Source: Rhodovastum atsumiense (GTDB lineage Bacteria; Pseudomonadota; Alphaproteobacteria; Acetobacterales; Acetobacteraceae). From it: 64,000 bases of DNA. This document shows, in pieces, positions 37,597-45,356 of this stretch. The DNA lies in NCBI RefSeq assembly GCF_937425535.1, contig NZ_OW485601.1, positions 2,258,501-2,322,500 on the forward strand, written 5' to 3'. The first letter of the stretch is position 1. Each line of letters opens with the position of its first letter. The notes under the pieces are model-generated. The model was given only the letters and a program-made list of their open reading frames with translations, was not told where the DNA came from and ran no database searches. Made by a program: the position numbers and the translations under genes.

Positions 37597-37863
37597 ATGC
37601 CGGACCAGGATCCCGGCCCGCCCGCGCCCCGGATCATGGTGTCCCGCCACGCCCAGATCGTGCTGACGGAACGGCGGCTGCCGCTGGAAACCGTGCTCGC
37701 CGTCGTCGCCGATCCGGACAGCGTTATGGCCGGACCGGTCCTGACCTGGAGCCGCAAGCGCCTGCCCGGACCCTCGGATCGCGTCATCTGCGTTGTCCAC
37801 CGCCGGGAGCGTGACGATATAGTCATCGTTACTGCCCTGTATGAGCGAGGAGCGACGCCTTGA
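37597..37863 (+). CDS. DUF4258-type small protein, possible toxin partner
   Basis: An 88-residue protein. Its core (SRHAQIVLTERRLPLETVLAVVADPDS, then strands ending DIVIVTALYERG) follows the H-x4-hydrophobic ER-x-I pattern of DUF4258, a family related in fold to RelE/BrnT-like toxins. It starts 2 bases after lutC, so it is co-transcribed with the lut genes. The next gene (DUF2283) starts within its stop codon. Such DUF4258-DUF2283 pairs are regarded as candidate toxin-antitoxin modules; the role here is inferred from that pairing. Confidence 0.65.
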   Translation: MPDQDPGPPAPRIMVSRHAQIVLTERRLPLETVLAVVADPDSVMAGPVLTWSRKRLPGPSDRVICVVHRRERDDIVIVTALYERGATP

Positions 37864-38051
37864 GGACGCATTATGACCCGGTCGAGGACGCGTTCTACGT
37901 CCGCTTCGCCGATGCGCCTGTCGCGGAATCGCAGGCAGTGGCGCCCGGCATCACCCTGGACTTCGATGCGTCCCGCCGGCTGGTGGCGCTGGAAGTGTTG
38001 AATGCCCGCTCCACCCTGGCTCCCGGCGCCGTGCCGGGAGCCGTCGAATGA
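37860..38051 (+). CDS. DUF2283 family protein, possible antitoxin partner
   Basis: A 63-residue protein with the classic DUF2283 pattern: YDPVEDAFYVRFADAP, GITLDFDASRRLVALEVLNA. The TTG start at 37860 overlaps the TGA of the DUF4258 gene (TTGA), so the two are translated together. Family members are small beta-proteins often paired with toxin-like partners. The function is not established. Confidence 0.7.
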   Translation: MRTHYDPVEDAFYVRFADAPVAESQAVAPGITLDFDASRRLVALEVLNARSTLAPGAVPGAVE

Positions 38052-38058
38052 TCGTCGT

Positions 38059-38589
38059 GTGTCCGCCTTCCGCCGTTCGGGGCTGACTGAGCAGGATCTC
38101 AGCGACTGGGCCAGCTATGCGCGCCAGATCACGCCGCTGCCGGGCCGCGTGCTTCCCCCGCCCCCCGCTGTCCTGCCGATCGTGGCCGATCCCTTGCCGC
38201 AGCCGGTGCGGTCCCTGCCGCTGCGCCCGCCGCCCCGGCCCAGCCCTTTCGTGAGCATCGGCGACCAGCCGGGTGGGCTGGACAACGCGTCCTGGAACCG
38301 CTTCCGCGCCGGCAAGCTGCCGCCGGCGCGCACGCTGGACCTGCATGGCCGCACCGCCCAGCGTGCCTTCCAGGCGCTGCAGGCGTTCCTGCACACGGCC
38401 CAGGCGGATGGCGTGCGCTGTGTGGAGATCATCACCGGCCGCGGTTCCGGCGAGGCGGGTGGCGTGCTGCGGCGGGAACTGCCGCTCTGGCTCAACCTGC
38501 CCGGGCTGCGAGGGCTGGTGCTGGCGGCCGCCCATCCGCATGCCGCCAATCCGGGGGCCGTGCGTGTGCTGCTGCGGAGGCCAAGGTGA
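38059..38589 (+). CDS. Smr domain protein (MutS2 C-terminal-like)
   Basis: A 176-residue protein with a Pro-rich N-terminal half and a C-terminal Smr domain (about residues 90-176). The signature TLDLHGRTAQRAFQ near residue 95 and the nuclease-type ITGRGSGEAGGVLRREL near 128 are both clear. Smr domains nick DNA or cleave mRNA on stalled ribosomes. In Alphaproteobacteria this gene commonly sits after mltA near the origin; here the lut genes intervene. I favour GTG at 38059 (VSAFRRSGLTEQD) because upstream residues overlap the DUF2283 gene. Confidence 0.85.
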   Translation: MSAFRRSGLTEQDLSDWASYARQITPLPGRVLPPPPAVLPIVADPLPQPVRSLPLRPPPRPSPFVSIGDQPGGLDNASWNRFRAGKLPPARTLDLHGRTAQRAFQALQAFLHTAQADGVRCVEIITGRGSGEAGGVLRRELPLWLNLPGLRGLVLAAAHPHAANPGAVRVLLRRPR

Positions 38590-38600
38590 AGGAAATGAAC

Positions 38601-38762
38601 GGGATCCAAGGGCCTTGTGGCCCTTGGTGGGTCCAGGGCAAAGCCCTGGTGGGGTCTGGGGCAAAGCCCCGGCGACAACCACCACCGGGGCTTCGCCCCA
38701 GACCCCACCAGGAGGCTTTGCCTCCTGGACCTCCACCAAGGGCCACAAGGCCCTTGGATCCC
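38601..38762. repeat. Composite hairpin repeat, copy 4: 162-bp inverted repeat
   Basis: The left arm (GGGATCCAAGG, A = CCAAGGGCC-TTGT-GGCCCTTGG, B = CCAGGGC-AAA-GCCCTGG, C = GGGGC-AAA-GCCCC) faces a nearly reverse-complementary right arm (C', B' = CCAGGAGGC-TTT-GCCTCCTGG, A' and TTGGATCCC). The arms meet around 38671-38686 (CGACAACCACCACCGG region). It lies between the Smr and XRE genes and could fold into one long cruciform or two sets of three hairpins. Confidence 0.9.
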
Positions 38763-38773
38763 ATTCGTCTGCC

Positions 38774-39172
38774 ATGACCCCGTTCGGTGCCAGGGTGCGG
38801 GCGCTCCGCGCCGAGCACTCCATGGCGCTGAAGGATCTGGCCGCGCGGCTGCAGGTCTCCGCCGCTTATCTCTCCGCCCTGGAGCACGGCCGCCGCGGCG
38901 CCCCCAGCGCCGGACTGGTGCACCAGGTCTGCGAGGTCTTCGGCCTGATCTGGGACGAGGCGGAAAACCTCGCCGAGCTGGCCCGCCTGTCGCACCCGCG
39001 CGTGGTGGTCGACACGGCGGGGCTCACCCCCGAGCAGACGGCGCTGGCCAACCGTCTCGCGCAGTCGATCCGGCGCCTGTCGCCGGAAACGGTGGCGGCC
39101 CTGCATGCGCTGCTGGATACCGGGGCCCGCCCGCCGAAGGCACGGCTGCGGCGGGCGGCCGGAAGCGGTTAG
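38774..39172 (+). CDS. XRE family transcriptional regulator
   Basis: A 132-residue DNA-binding protein. Residues 5-60 form a helix-turn-helix (RVRALRAEHSMALKDLAARL, VSAAYLSALEHGRRGAPS), with LEHG as the typical end of the recognition helix. The C-terminal half is a helical, charged region of unknown role (QTALANRLAQSIRRLSPETV). Its stop codon overlaps that of convergent uppP by four bases. An HTH gene beside the Smr gene is part of the conserved origin-proximal set in Alphaproteobacteria. The ATG at 38774 is 11 bases past the inverted repeat. Confidence 0.85.
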   Translation: MTPFGARVRALRAEHSMALKDLAARLQVSAAYLSALEHGRRGAPSAGLVHQVCEVFGLIWDEAENLAELARLSHPRVVVDTAGLTPEQTALANRLAQSIRRLSPETVAALHALLDTGARPPKARLRRAAGSG

Positions 39173-39969
39173 AGGGACAGCAGCCCGAGCATCACCGCGC
39201 CGATGACGATGCGGTAATAGGCAAACGGCGCGAAGCCGTGCCGCTGCACATAGGCGACCAGCGCCCGCACCACCACGATCGCCGACAGGAAGGCAACGAC
39301 GAAGCCGACCGCGATCAGGCCGAGACTGTCCGTCGTCAGCCCTTCGCGGGCCTTGTAGAGATCGAGCACGCTCGCCGCGAGCATGGTCGGGATGGCCAGG
39401 AAGAACGAGTATTCCGCCGCGGTCGGGCGGTTCACGCCGAACATCAGGGCGCCCATGATGGTGGCCCCGGAGCGCGACACGCCCGGGATCATCGCCAGGG
39501 CCTGGCAGAACCCGATGCCGAGGGCGGTACCGAGCGGCATGTCCTCGACCTCGGCATAGCGCGGCCGCGGCTTGATGCGCTCGATCAGCAGGATGGCGAA
39601 GCCTCCGACGATGAGGCTGACGGAGACCACCCAGGGCGAGAACAGCACGGTCTTGATGACCTTGTGGAACATCAGGCCGAGCACCGCCGCAGGCAGGAAG
39701 CCGAGCAGGATCGTCAGGGCGAAGCGCCGCGCGGCGGGATCGGTCGGCAACCCGATCACGGCATTCCACAACCGGCGCGCATACAGCACGCAGACGGCCA
39801 GGATGGCGCCGAGCTGGATGACGACCTCGAAGACGTCGCTTTGTGGGACATCAAAGCCGATCAGGTCGCCGAACAGGATCAGGTGTCCGGTGGAGGAAAC
39901 CGGCAGGAACTCGGTCAGCCCCTCGACGAGGCCGAGCAGAGCGGCTTGCAACCAATACGAAGTGTCCAT
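39169..39969 (-). CDS. uppP: Undecaprenyl-diphosphatase UppP (BacA)
   Basis: A 266-residue inner-membrane phosphatase that recycles undecaprenyl pyrophosphate for peptidoglycan and O-antigen synthesis and gives bacitracin tolerance. The signature GLTEFLPVSSTGHLIL is at residues 17-32 (catalytic Glu and Ser), and PGVSRSGATIMGAL is near residue 160. About eight hydrophobic helices are present. The gene is on the minus strand, converging with the XRE gene. Length is normal. Confidence 0.95.
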   Translation of the reverse strand: MDTSYWLQAALLGLVEGLTEFLPVSSTGHLILFGDLIGFDVPQSDVFEVVIQLGAILAVCVLYARRLWNAVIGLPTDPAARRFALTILLGFLPAAVLGLMFHKVIKTVLFSPWVVSVSLIVGGFAILLIERIKPRPRYAEVEDMPLGTALGIGFCQALAMIPGVSRSGATIMGALMFGVNRPTAAEYSFFLAIPTMLAASVLDLYKAREGLTTDSLGLIAVGFVVAFLSAIVVVRALVAYVQRHGFAPFAYYRIVIGAVMLGLLSL

Positions 39970-40028
39970 GAAGGACGCGTATGCAAGCCGCCTGCCTCTG
40001 CCGCAAGTGACAGGCTCGCCAACGGCAG

Positions 40029-40673
40029 TCAGCCCGCGAAGGGCGTCGCCGGCGGCTCCTGGCCGGGCTGCACGTCGTCATCCGGCACCGGCGCGTCCCC
40101 GACCAGGCGCAGCGGCAGCGTGCCGGCCCAGACCGGCCAGTCCCGATCCTCGGGATCGTCGCCCGGCGGCCCGCTCCGCAGCTTGGCGGATGCCTCGGTC
40201 AGGGGCAGCGACAGGATCGCCGTGGCCTTGACCTCCTGCTCGGTCGGCGGGCGCAGCGTCTCCCATCGGCCGGGGAACAGGCGCTCGACGAAGCCCCGCA
40301 TCGCCGCCAGCTTCTCCGTGGGATCGTCCACCAGGGACGGGACGCCGAAGCACATCACCGAACGGTAATTCGCCGAATGATTGAATGACGTGCGGGCAAG
40401 CACCCAGGCATCCAGCAGCGAGACGGTCAGGCAGACCTCGCCGCCGGCGGCATTGGCCCGGATCATGCGGCTGGCGCTGCTGCCATGCCAGAACACGGTG
40501 TCGCCGTGGCGCCAGTGGAAGGTGGGGATGACCACCGGGCGGCCCTGGATGACATGGCCGACATGGCAGAACGGGGCGGCATCCAGGATGGCGTGGATGG
40601 TCGCCTGGTCATAGGCGCCGCGCTGCGGCTTGCGCCGCAGCCGGGCGAAATCGCTGGGAGGGGTCGGTTGCAT
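40029..40673 (-). CDS. Pyridoxamine 5'-phosphate oxidase family protein
   Basis: A 214-residue flavin-type split-barrel protein (PNPOx-like, nitroimidazole-resistance subgroup). It shows LRRKPQRGAYDQATIHAIL near the N-terminus, VIPTFHWRHGDTVFWHGSSASR around residue 58, and NYRSVMCFGVPSLVDDP. The family binds FMN or haem; the physiological substrate is unknown. The start at 40673 (MQPTPPSDF) is preferred; an earlier in-frame ATG would overlap the end of maf. It lies downstream of maf on the minus strand. Confidence 0.85.
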   Translation of the reverse strand: MQPTPPSDFARLRRKPQRGAYDQATIHAILDAAPFCHVGHVIQGRPVVIPTFHWRHGDTVFWHGSSASRMIRANAAGGEVCLTVSLLDAWVLARTSFNHSANYRSVMCFGVPSLVDDPTEKLAAMRGFVERLFPGRWETLRPPTEQEVKATAILSLPLTEASAKLRSGPPGDDPEDRDWPVWAGTLPLRLVGDAPVPDDDVQPGQEPPATPFAG

Positions 40674-40731
40674 GGGCGCGAGCGTGGCGCCGGATTGGTC
40701 CAGAGGCAAAGACCGATCAAAGCGAGAATAA

Positions 40732-41346
40732 TCAGTCCAATACCACACCTTGCTGGCGCAGGAATCCCAGCAGCGGCAACAGCGGCAGGCCCAGGATGGC
40801 GGCGTGCTCGCCCTCGACCCGGCTGAACAACTGCACGCCCGGTCCCTCCAGCCGGTAGGCGCCGACGGTCGTGGTGACGTGGGCGCCTTCGAACCGCAGA
40901 TACTCCTCGATGAAGGCGTCGGAGAAACCGCGCATGGTCAGGCGCGGGCAGGCGATATCGTGCCAGAGCCGTTGGGAGCCGCGCAGGCACGCGACCGCCG
41001 TGACCAGGGTGTGGGTGTGCCCACGCAGGGCCCGCAACTGCGTGGCCGCCTCGGCAAGGTCGGCGGGCTTGTCGAACCACCGGTCCTCGCAGACCAGCAT
41101 CTGGTCGCAGCCGATCACCAGCGCCTCGGGATCACCGGAGGCGATATGCCGGGCCTTGGCCTCGGCGAGACGCAGCGCCGTGTCCTCCGCGCGCAGCCCC
41201 TCGGCGCGGGCCTCCTGCTTGAGGAGGGCCTCGTCGACCTGCGCCGTGCGCGCCTCGACGCGCAATCCGGCCGCCGCCAGCAGGGTGCGGCGCGTCACCG
41301 AGGCGCTGGCCAGCACCAGCCGCGGCGTGTCGGCCTGCAGGCTCAT
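40732..41346 (-). CDS. maf: Maf-like nucleotide pyrophosphatase
   Basis: A 204-residue Maf-family enzyme that hydrolyses non-canonical or canonical nucleoside triphosphates and prevents their incorporation. The motif [17 protein letters not shown] near residue 12 and the [19 protein letters not shown] segment near 76 are typical (S-x-S-x-R-R and the catalytic Asp region). The start at 41346 overlaps the PPSR stop (ATGA). PPSR-maf directly beside the origin is the same order as in Caulobacter, where aroE-coaE-dnaQ follow; those genes are not present here. Confidence 0.93.
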   Translation of the reverse strand: MSLQADTPRLVLASASVTRRTLLAAAGLRVEARTAQVDEALLKQEARAEGLRAEDTALRLAEAKARHIASGDPEALVIGCDQMLVCEDRWFDKPADLAEAATQLRALRGHTHTLVTAVACLRGSQRLWHDIACPRLTMRGFSDAFIEEYLRFEGAHVTTTVGAYRLEGPGVQLFSRVEGEHAAILGLPLLPLLGFLRQQGVVLD

Positions 41347-42221
41347 GGCCCGGGGGTCGGCCGCGCGGAGGGGCTGTCGATGCCGCCCTTGCGGCGCCGC
41401 TCGTGCCAGGCCTCCATCAGTTGCAACACCGTCGCCGCGGTTTCCTCGATCGAGCGCCGGGTCACGTCGATCACCGGCCAGCCGCGCCGCACGCACAGCC
41501 GGCGTGCCCAGACCAGCTCGCTCTTCACGGCGTCGAGATCGACGTATTCGCTGCTGTCCTGGCGCTGCATGGCCATCGTGCCGATCAGCCGCAGCCGGTG
41601 GCGGCGGATTTCGATCAGCGCCTCGGCGTCCAGGGTCAGCCCGACCACGGGGCAGGGCGGCTGGTCCAGGCCCGGCGGATCGGGCAGGCCGGGCACGAGC
41701 GGGATATTGGCCGCCTTGATGCCGCGATTGGCCAGATAGAACGAGGTCGGCGTCTTGGAACTGCGGGAGACCCCGATGAGGCAGACATCGGCCTCGGCGA
41801 TGCCGGCCTGGGCCTGGCCGTCGTCATGCGCCAGCACGTAGTGCATGGCGTCGATCCGTTTGAAGTAGTCGGCGTCCAGCACGTATTGCCGGCCGGGCCG
41901 GGCCAGCGATTTCTCGCCGAACTGGTCCTGGAACATGGTCATCACCGGATCCAGGACATTGACCACCGGCAGGCCGAGGCGCTGGCAGAAGGTCTCCAGC
42001 TCGGCGCGCAGCCCCTTTTCCACCAGGGTGGAGAGCACCGGGCCGGGCTCGGCCTCGATGCCTTCGAGCACCCGGTGCAACTGGAAGCGGGTCCGGATCA
42101 GGCTCCAGCGGTGATAGACGATGCTGGCGTGTTCGAACTGTGAGACCGTGGCGCGCGCAATGGAATTCAGCGTTTCGCCGGTGGCGTCAGAGACCAGGTG
42201 GAGGTTCATCCGGTTCGGCAT
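41343..42221 (-). CDS. Pyruvate, phosphate dikinase regulatory protein (PPSR, DUF299)
   Basis: A 292-residue bifunctional kinase/phosphorylase that controls PPDK or PEP synthase by ADP-dependent phosphorylation. The phosphate-binding loop is [18 protein letters not shown] near residue 150, and [15 protein letters not shown] is the family N-terminus. The start is MPNR at 42221 or MNLH at 42209; neither has a strong ribosome binding site. It flanks the candidate origin on the left and is divergent from hemE, as in Caulobacter. maf overlaps its end. Confidence 0.93.
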   Translation of the reverse strand: MPNRMNLHLVSDATGETLNSIARATVSQFEHASIVYHRWSLIRTRFQLHRVLEGIEAEPGPVLSTLVEKGLRAELETFCQRLGLPVVNVLDPVMTMFQDQFGEKSLARPGRQYVLDADYFKRIDAMHYVLAHDDGQAQAGIAEADVCLIGVSRSSKTPTSFYLANRGIKAANIPLVPGLPDPPGLDQPPCPVVGLTLDAEALIEIRRHRLRLIGTMAMQRQDSSEYVDLDAVKSELVWARRLCVRRGWPVIDVTRRSIEETAATVLQLMEAWHERRRKGGIDSPSARPTPGP

Positions 42222-42531
42222 GGGGGTGAGAATAACGGGGATAACGGGGATAGGTAGCCCTGATCCGCAGGCGGTGACCGGGAAAGCGGGGATAAGTCCG
42301 CCGGGTTTGAATCTGGGGATGGAATCCGGGGGTATCTTCCGGAATTCGGGACATCTTCGGAATCGTTTGGATTCCCAACGGCTTGGACGGAGACTCGGCT
42401 GTGGACAGGTCTGGGGATGAAGGAATGAAAAGCCTGTACCCCGTTATCCACAGGCCCATCTACCTCTTCACCCATTTCTTTTCTTATTTCTCTCTTTATG
42501 AAGGGCGCGTCGAAAGCAGGCGGAACGGACC
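42222..42531. other. Candidate chromosomal replication origin (oriC)
   Basis: This 310-bp gap between divergent PPSR and hemE has no coding frame. It contains a perfect DnaA box TTATCCACA (42444-42452) and TGTGGACAG (42400-42408). It also has TGATCCGCA (42261-42269), one mismatch from the moderate-affinity Caulobacter box TGATCCACA. There are three CGGGGATA(A/G) copies (42236, 42245, 42287), which are reverse variants of TTATCCNCN, and two TGGGGATG copies (42314, 42412). A pyrimidine/AT-rich tract at 42465-42502 beside hemE could be the unwinding element. The PPSR-oriC-hemE setting is the known alphaproteobacterial arrangement (Caulobacter, Rickettsia). No TTAA-N7-TTAA CtrA site is seen. Confidence 0.8.
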
Positions 42532-43554
42532 ATGACGAAGAAACTTCTGCGGGCGTTGGCGGGTGAAGCGGTGTGGCCCCCGCCGGTGTGGCTGATGCGG
42601 CAGGCTGGCCGTTATCTCCCCGAATACCGACAGGTCCGGGCCGAAGCCGGCAGCTTCATCGACCTCTGCACCCGTCCTGACCTGGCCACCGAGGTGACGC
42701 TGCAGCCGCTGCGGCGCTATGGCTTCGACGCCGCCATCCTGTTCAGCGACATCCTGATGCTGCCCTGGGCCCTGGGGCAGGGACTGCGCTTCGCCGAAGG
42801 CGAGGGGCCGCAGCTGCCGCCGATCCGCGACGCAGCCGGGCTGGCCGCCCTCGACCCGGCCCGTCTGCCCGAGGCGATCACCCCGATCATCGAGACGGTG
42901 CGTCGACTCGCCGCCCAGATGGGCGACACCACCCTGATCGGCTTCGCGGGCAGCCCGTTCACCGTCAGCTGCTACATGGTCGAGGGCCGCGGCTCCAAGG
43001 AATACGAGCATGTGCGGATGATGGCCTGGCGCGAGCCGGAGCTGTATGGGCGCATCATCGACCTCGTGACCGAGCAGACCATCGTCTACCTTTCCGCCCA
43101 GATCGACGCGGGCGCCGAGGCGGTAATGCTGTTCGATTCGTGGTCCGGCGTATTGGCGCCCTCGCTGTTCCGGGCCTATGTGATCGAGCCGACGCGGCGC
43201 ATCACCGCGGCGATCCGGGCCCGGTATCCGCACGTGCCGGTGATCGGCTTCCCGCGCCTCGCCGGGACCATGCTGGGCGAATACGCCGCAGTGACCGGGG
43301 TGCAGGGCGTGGGCATGGACACTTCGGCCGACCCGAAGCGCGCCGCGGCCCTGGTGCCGGAGAAGGTGGCGCTGCAGGGCAATGTGGATCCGCTGGCGCT
43401 GGTCGCGGGCGGTGCTGCTCTGGAGCGGGAAGCGGATGAACTGCTGGCAGCCATGCGCGGGCGGCCGTTCATCTTCAACCTCGGCCACGGCATCGTGCCG
43501 CAGACGTCGCCCGATCATGTGGCGGCACTGGTCGCCCGCGTTCGCGCGGCTTGA
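42532..43554 (+). CDS. hemE: Uroporphyrinogen decarboxylase
   Basis: A 340-residue cytosolic enzyme converting uroporphyrinogen III to coproporphyrinogen III in haem synthesis. The signature PPVWLMRQAGRYLPEYRQVR is at residues 17-36, and the second motif GFAGSPFTVSCYMVEGRGSK is near residue 140. DSWSGVLAP near residue 202 and the C-terminal FNLGHGIVPQTSPDH are also canonical. The ATG lies at the edge of the candidate origin. It leads the hemE-hemH-HAD-hemJ group. Confidence 0.96.
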   Translation: MTKKLLRALAGEAVWPPPVWLMRQAGRYLPEYRQVRAEAGSFIDLCTRPDLATEVTLQPLRRYGFDAAILFSDILMLPWALGQGLRFAEGEGPQLPPIRDAAGLAALDPARLPEAITPIIETVRRLAAQMGDTTLIGFAGSPFTVSCYMVEGRGSKEYEHVRMMAWREPELYGRIIDLVTEQTIVYLSAQIDAGAEAVMLFDSWSGVLAPSLFRAYVIEPTRRITAAIRARYPHVPVIGFPRLAGTMLGEYAAVTGVQGVGMDTSADPKRAAALVPEKVALQGNVDPLALVAGGAALEREADELLAAMRGRPFIFNLGHGIVPQTSPDHVAALVARVRAA

Positions 43555-43584
43555 CCAAGGGAGCCCGGCCGCCACTTTCGTTCG

Positions 43585-44661
43585 ATGACCAAGCCGCGCG
43601 TCGCCATTGTCCTGTTCAACCTCGGGGGCCCGGACCGGCCGGAGAGCATCCGGCCCTTCCTGGTCAACCTGTTCACGGATCCGGCGATCCTGCGGGTGAA
43701 CCCGTTCCTGCGTCCGTTCCTGGCCAGGATCATCGCCCGCGCCCGCGTCAGGCCGGCCACCGAGAACTACGCCAGGCTCGGCGGCCGCTCCCCTCTGCTG
43801 GAACTGACCGAGCAACAGGCGCGGGCGCTGGAGGACGCGCTGCCCGACATGGACGTCCGCTGCTTCATCGCCATGCGCTACTGGCATCCGATGAGCGAGG
43901 AGACGGCGCGGGCGGTGGCGGCCTGGGATCCCGACGAGATCATGCTGCTGCCACTCTATCCCCAGTATTCCACCACCACGACCGGCAGCAGCCTGACCGC
44001 CTGGCGCGAGGCGGCGGCGCAGGTGGGGCTGTTCAAGCCGACGGTCTCGTTGTGCTGCTACTACGCCGACGACGACTTCATCCGCGCCGAGGCCGCTCTC
44101 GTCCGCCGCGCCTGGGACGCGGCCCGGGCGGAACTCGGGCCGGACGTGCCGTTGCGCATCCTGTTCTCGGCGCATGGCCTGCCCAAGATCATCATCCAGG
44201 AAGGCGATCCCTACCAGTTCCAGGTGGAACTCAGCGTCAGCGGCGTGGTGCAGCGCCTGGGCATCCGCGGCCTGGACTACGTGGTCTGCTATCAGTCGCG
44301 CGCGACCCCGCAGGAATGGCTTGCCCCCTCCACCGAGGACGAACTGGAACGTGCCGGGCGCGACAAGGTGGCGGTGCTGGTCGTGCCGATCGCCTTCGTC
44401 TCGGAGCATTCCGAAACCCTGGTGGAGCTCGACGTCGAGTACAAGGAACTGGCCGAGCAGGTCGGGGTGCCGCACTATTTCCGCGCACCGACGCAGAATG
44501 CCGATCCGGGCTTCATCAAGGCCCTGGCCGCGCTGGTGCGGCGGTCCCTGGGCTTCGGCAACGGCACCTGCAGCTTCGTCGGCGGCCGGACCTGTGCGGG
44601 GCATCATCGCGACTGCCCCTTCGCCCAGTCCGATCCGCGCGAGCGGCTGGGGGTGACGTGA
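43585..44661 (+). CDS. hemH: Ferrochelatase
   Basis: A 358-residue enzyme inserting ferrous iron into protoporphyrin IX. The catalytic His is in ILFSAHGLPKIIIQEGDPYQ near residue 197, and the conserved Glu is in VSEHSETLVELDVEY near 275. The N-terminal VLFNLGGPDRPESIRPFLVN and PLYPQYSTTTTGS are characteristic. A C-terminal Cys-containing tail (NGTCSFVGGRTCAGHHRDCP) is present and could carry a [2Fe-2S] cluster, as in some alphaproteobacterial enzymes; this last point is an inference. The following HAD gene starts within its stop (GTGA). Confidence 0.96.
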   Translation: MTKPRVAIVLFNLGGPDRPESIRPFLVNLFTDPAILRVNPFLRPFLARIIARARVRPATENYARLGGRSPLLELTEQQARALEDALPDMDVRCFIAMRYWHPMSEETARAVAAWDPDEIMLLPLYPQYSTTTTGSSLTAWREAAAQVGLFKPTVSLCCYYADDDFIRAEAALVRRAWDAARAELGPDVPLRILFSAHGLPKIIIQEGDPYQFQVELSVSGVVQRLGIRGLDYVVCYQSRATPQEWLAPSTEDELERAGRDKVAVLVVPIAFVSEHSETLVELDVEYKELAEQVGVPHYFRAPTQNADPGFIKALAALVRRSLGFGNGTCSFVGGRTCAGHHRDCPFAQSDPRERLGVT

Positions 44662-45356
44662 CCCCGCCCGAACTGCTGCGCGGCCGCCGCAGTGCGCTGC
44701 GGCTGGTGATCTTCGACTGCGACGGCGTGATCGTGGACAGCGAGAAGGTGGCGAACCGGCTGGTCGCCGCCGACCTCACCGCCCTGGGCTGGGCGATGAC
44801 GCCGACCGAGGCCGAGCGGTTGTTCCTCGGCATGACCCTTCCGGACATGATGCCGCTGATCGAGGTCCGGCTGGGTCGGTCCATCCCTCCGGACTGGCCG
44901 GGCCGGTTGCAGGATCGGCTGGTGGCGGCGCTGTCCCGGGAGGCCCGGCCGATCGCCGGCGCCGTCGAGGCGCTGCACGCCACCACCGCGCTCGGCCTGG
45001 GCTGGCGGATCGCTTCCAATTCCTCGCATGAGGAGATGGCGGCCAAGTTCGCCTGCCTGGGCATCACCGCCCTGGTGGCCGGGCGGCTGCACAGCCATCG
45101 CGACGTCGGGCGTGGCAAGCCGGCCCCCGACCTGTTCCTGGCCGCCGCCGCCGCCGAGGGCTGCGCGCCGGCCGAATGCCTGGTGATCGAGGACAGCCTG
45201 CCCGGTGCCAGGGCTGCTGCCGCCGCCGGCATGGATTGCCTGGGTTATGCGCCCCACTCCGACGGGGCGGCGCTGCGGGCCCTTGGGGCCATTCCGTTCA
45301 CGTCCATGTTCGACCTGCCCGGCCTGCTGGCCGTGGCACCGCGGAGGACCGCATGA
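44658..45356 (+). CDS. HAD family hydrolase (beta-phosphoglucomutase-like)
   Basis: A 232-residue HAD phosphatase. Motif I is VIFDCDGVIVDSE near residues 15-27 with both Asp; motif II is the IASNSSHEE region; motif III/IV is GKPAPDLFLAAA and LVIEDSLPGARAAAAAGM. It belongs to the beta-PGM/Gph-like subfamily; the substrate is not known. The GTG start at 44658 overlaps the hemH stop, and hemJ starts within its own TGA, so it is embedded in the hem operon. Confidence 0.88.
   Translation: MTPPELLRGRRSALRLVIFDCDGVIVDSEKVANRLVAADLTALGWAMTPTEAERLFLGMTLPDMMPLIEVRLGRSIPPDWPGRLQDRLVAALSREARPIAGAVEALHATTALGLGWRIASNSSHEEMAAKFACLGITALVAGRLHSHRDVGRGKPAPDLFLAAAAAEGCAPAECLVIEDSLPGARAAAAAGMDCLGYAPHSDGAALRALGAIPFTSMFDLPGLLAVAPRRTA

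Noticed and set aside
38601-38762. CRISPR-like array
   Set aside because: The repeated units are hairpins in inverted order with no evenly spaced unique spacers and no cas genes.
42222-42531. CtrA binding sites in the candidate origin
   Set aside because: No TTAA-N7-TTAA pair is present; control by CtrA is not supported here.
42496-44607. 703-codon minus-strand frame over hemE and hemH
   Set aside because: It is an antisense shadow; hemE and hemH on the plus strand have clear catalytic motifs.
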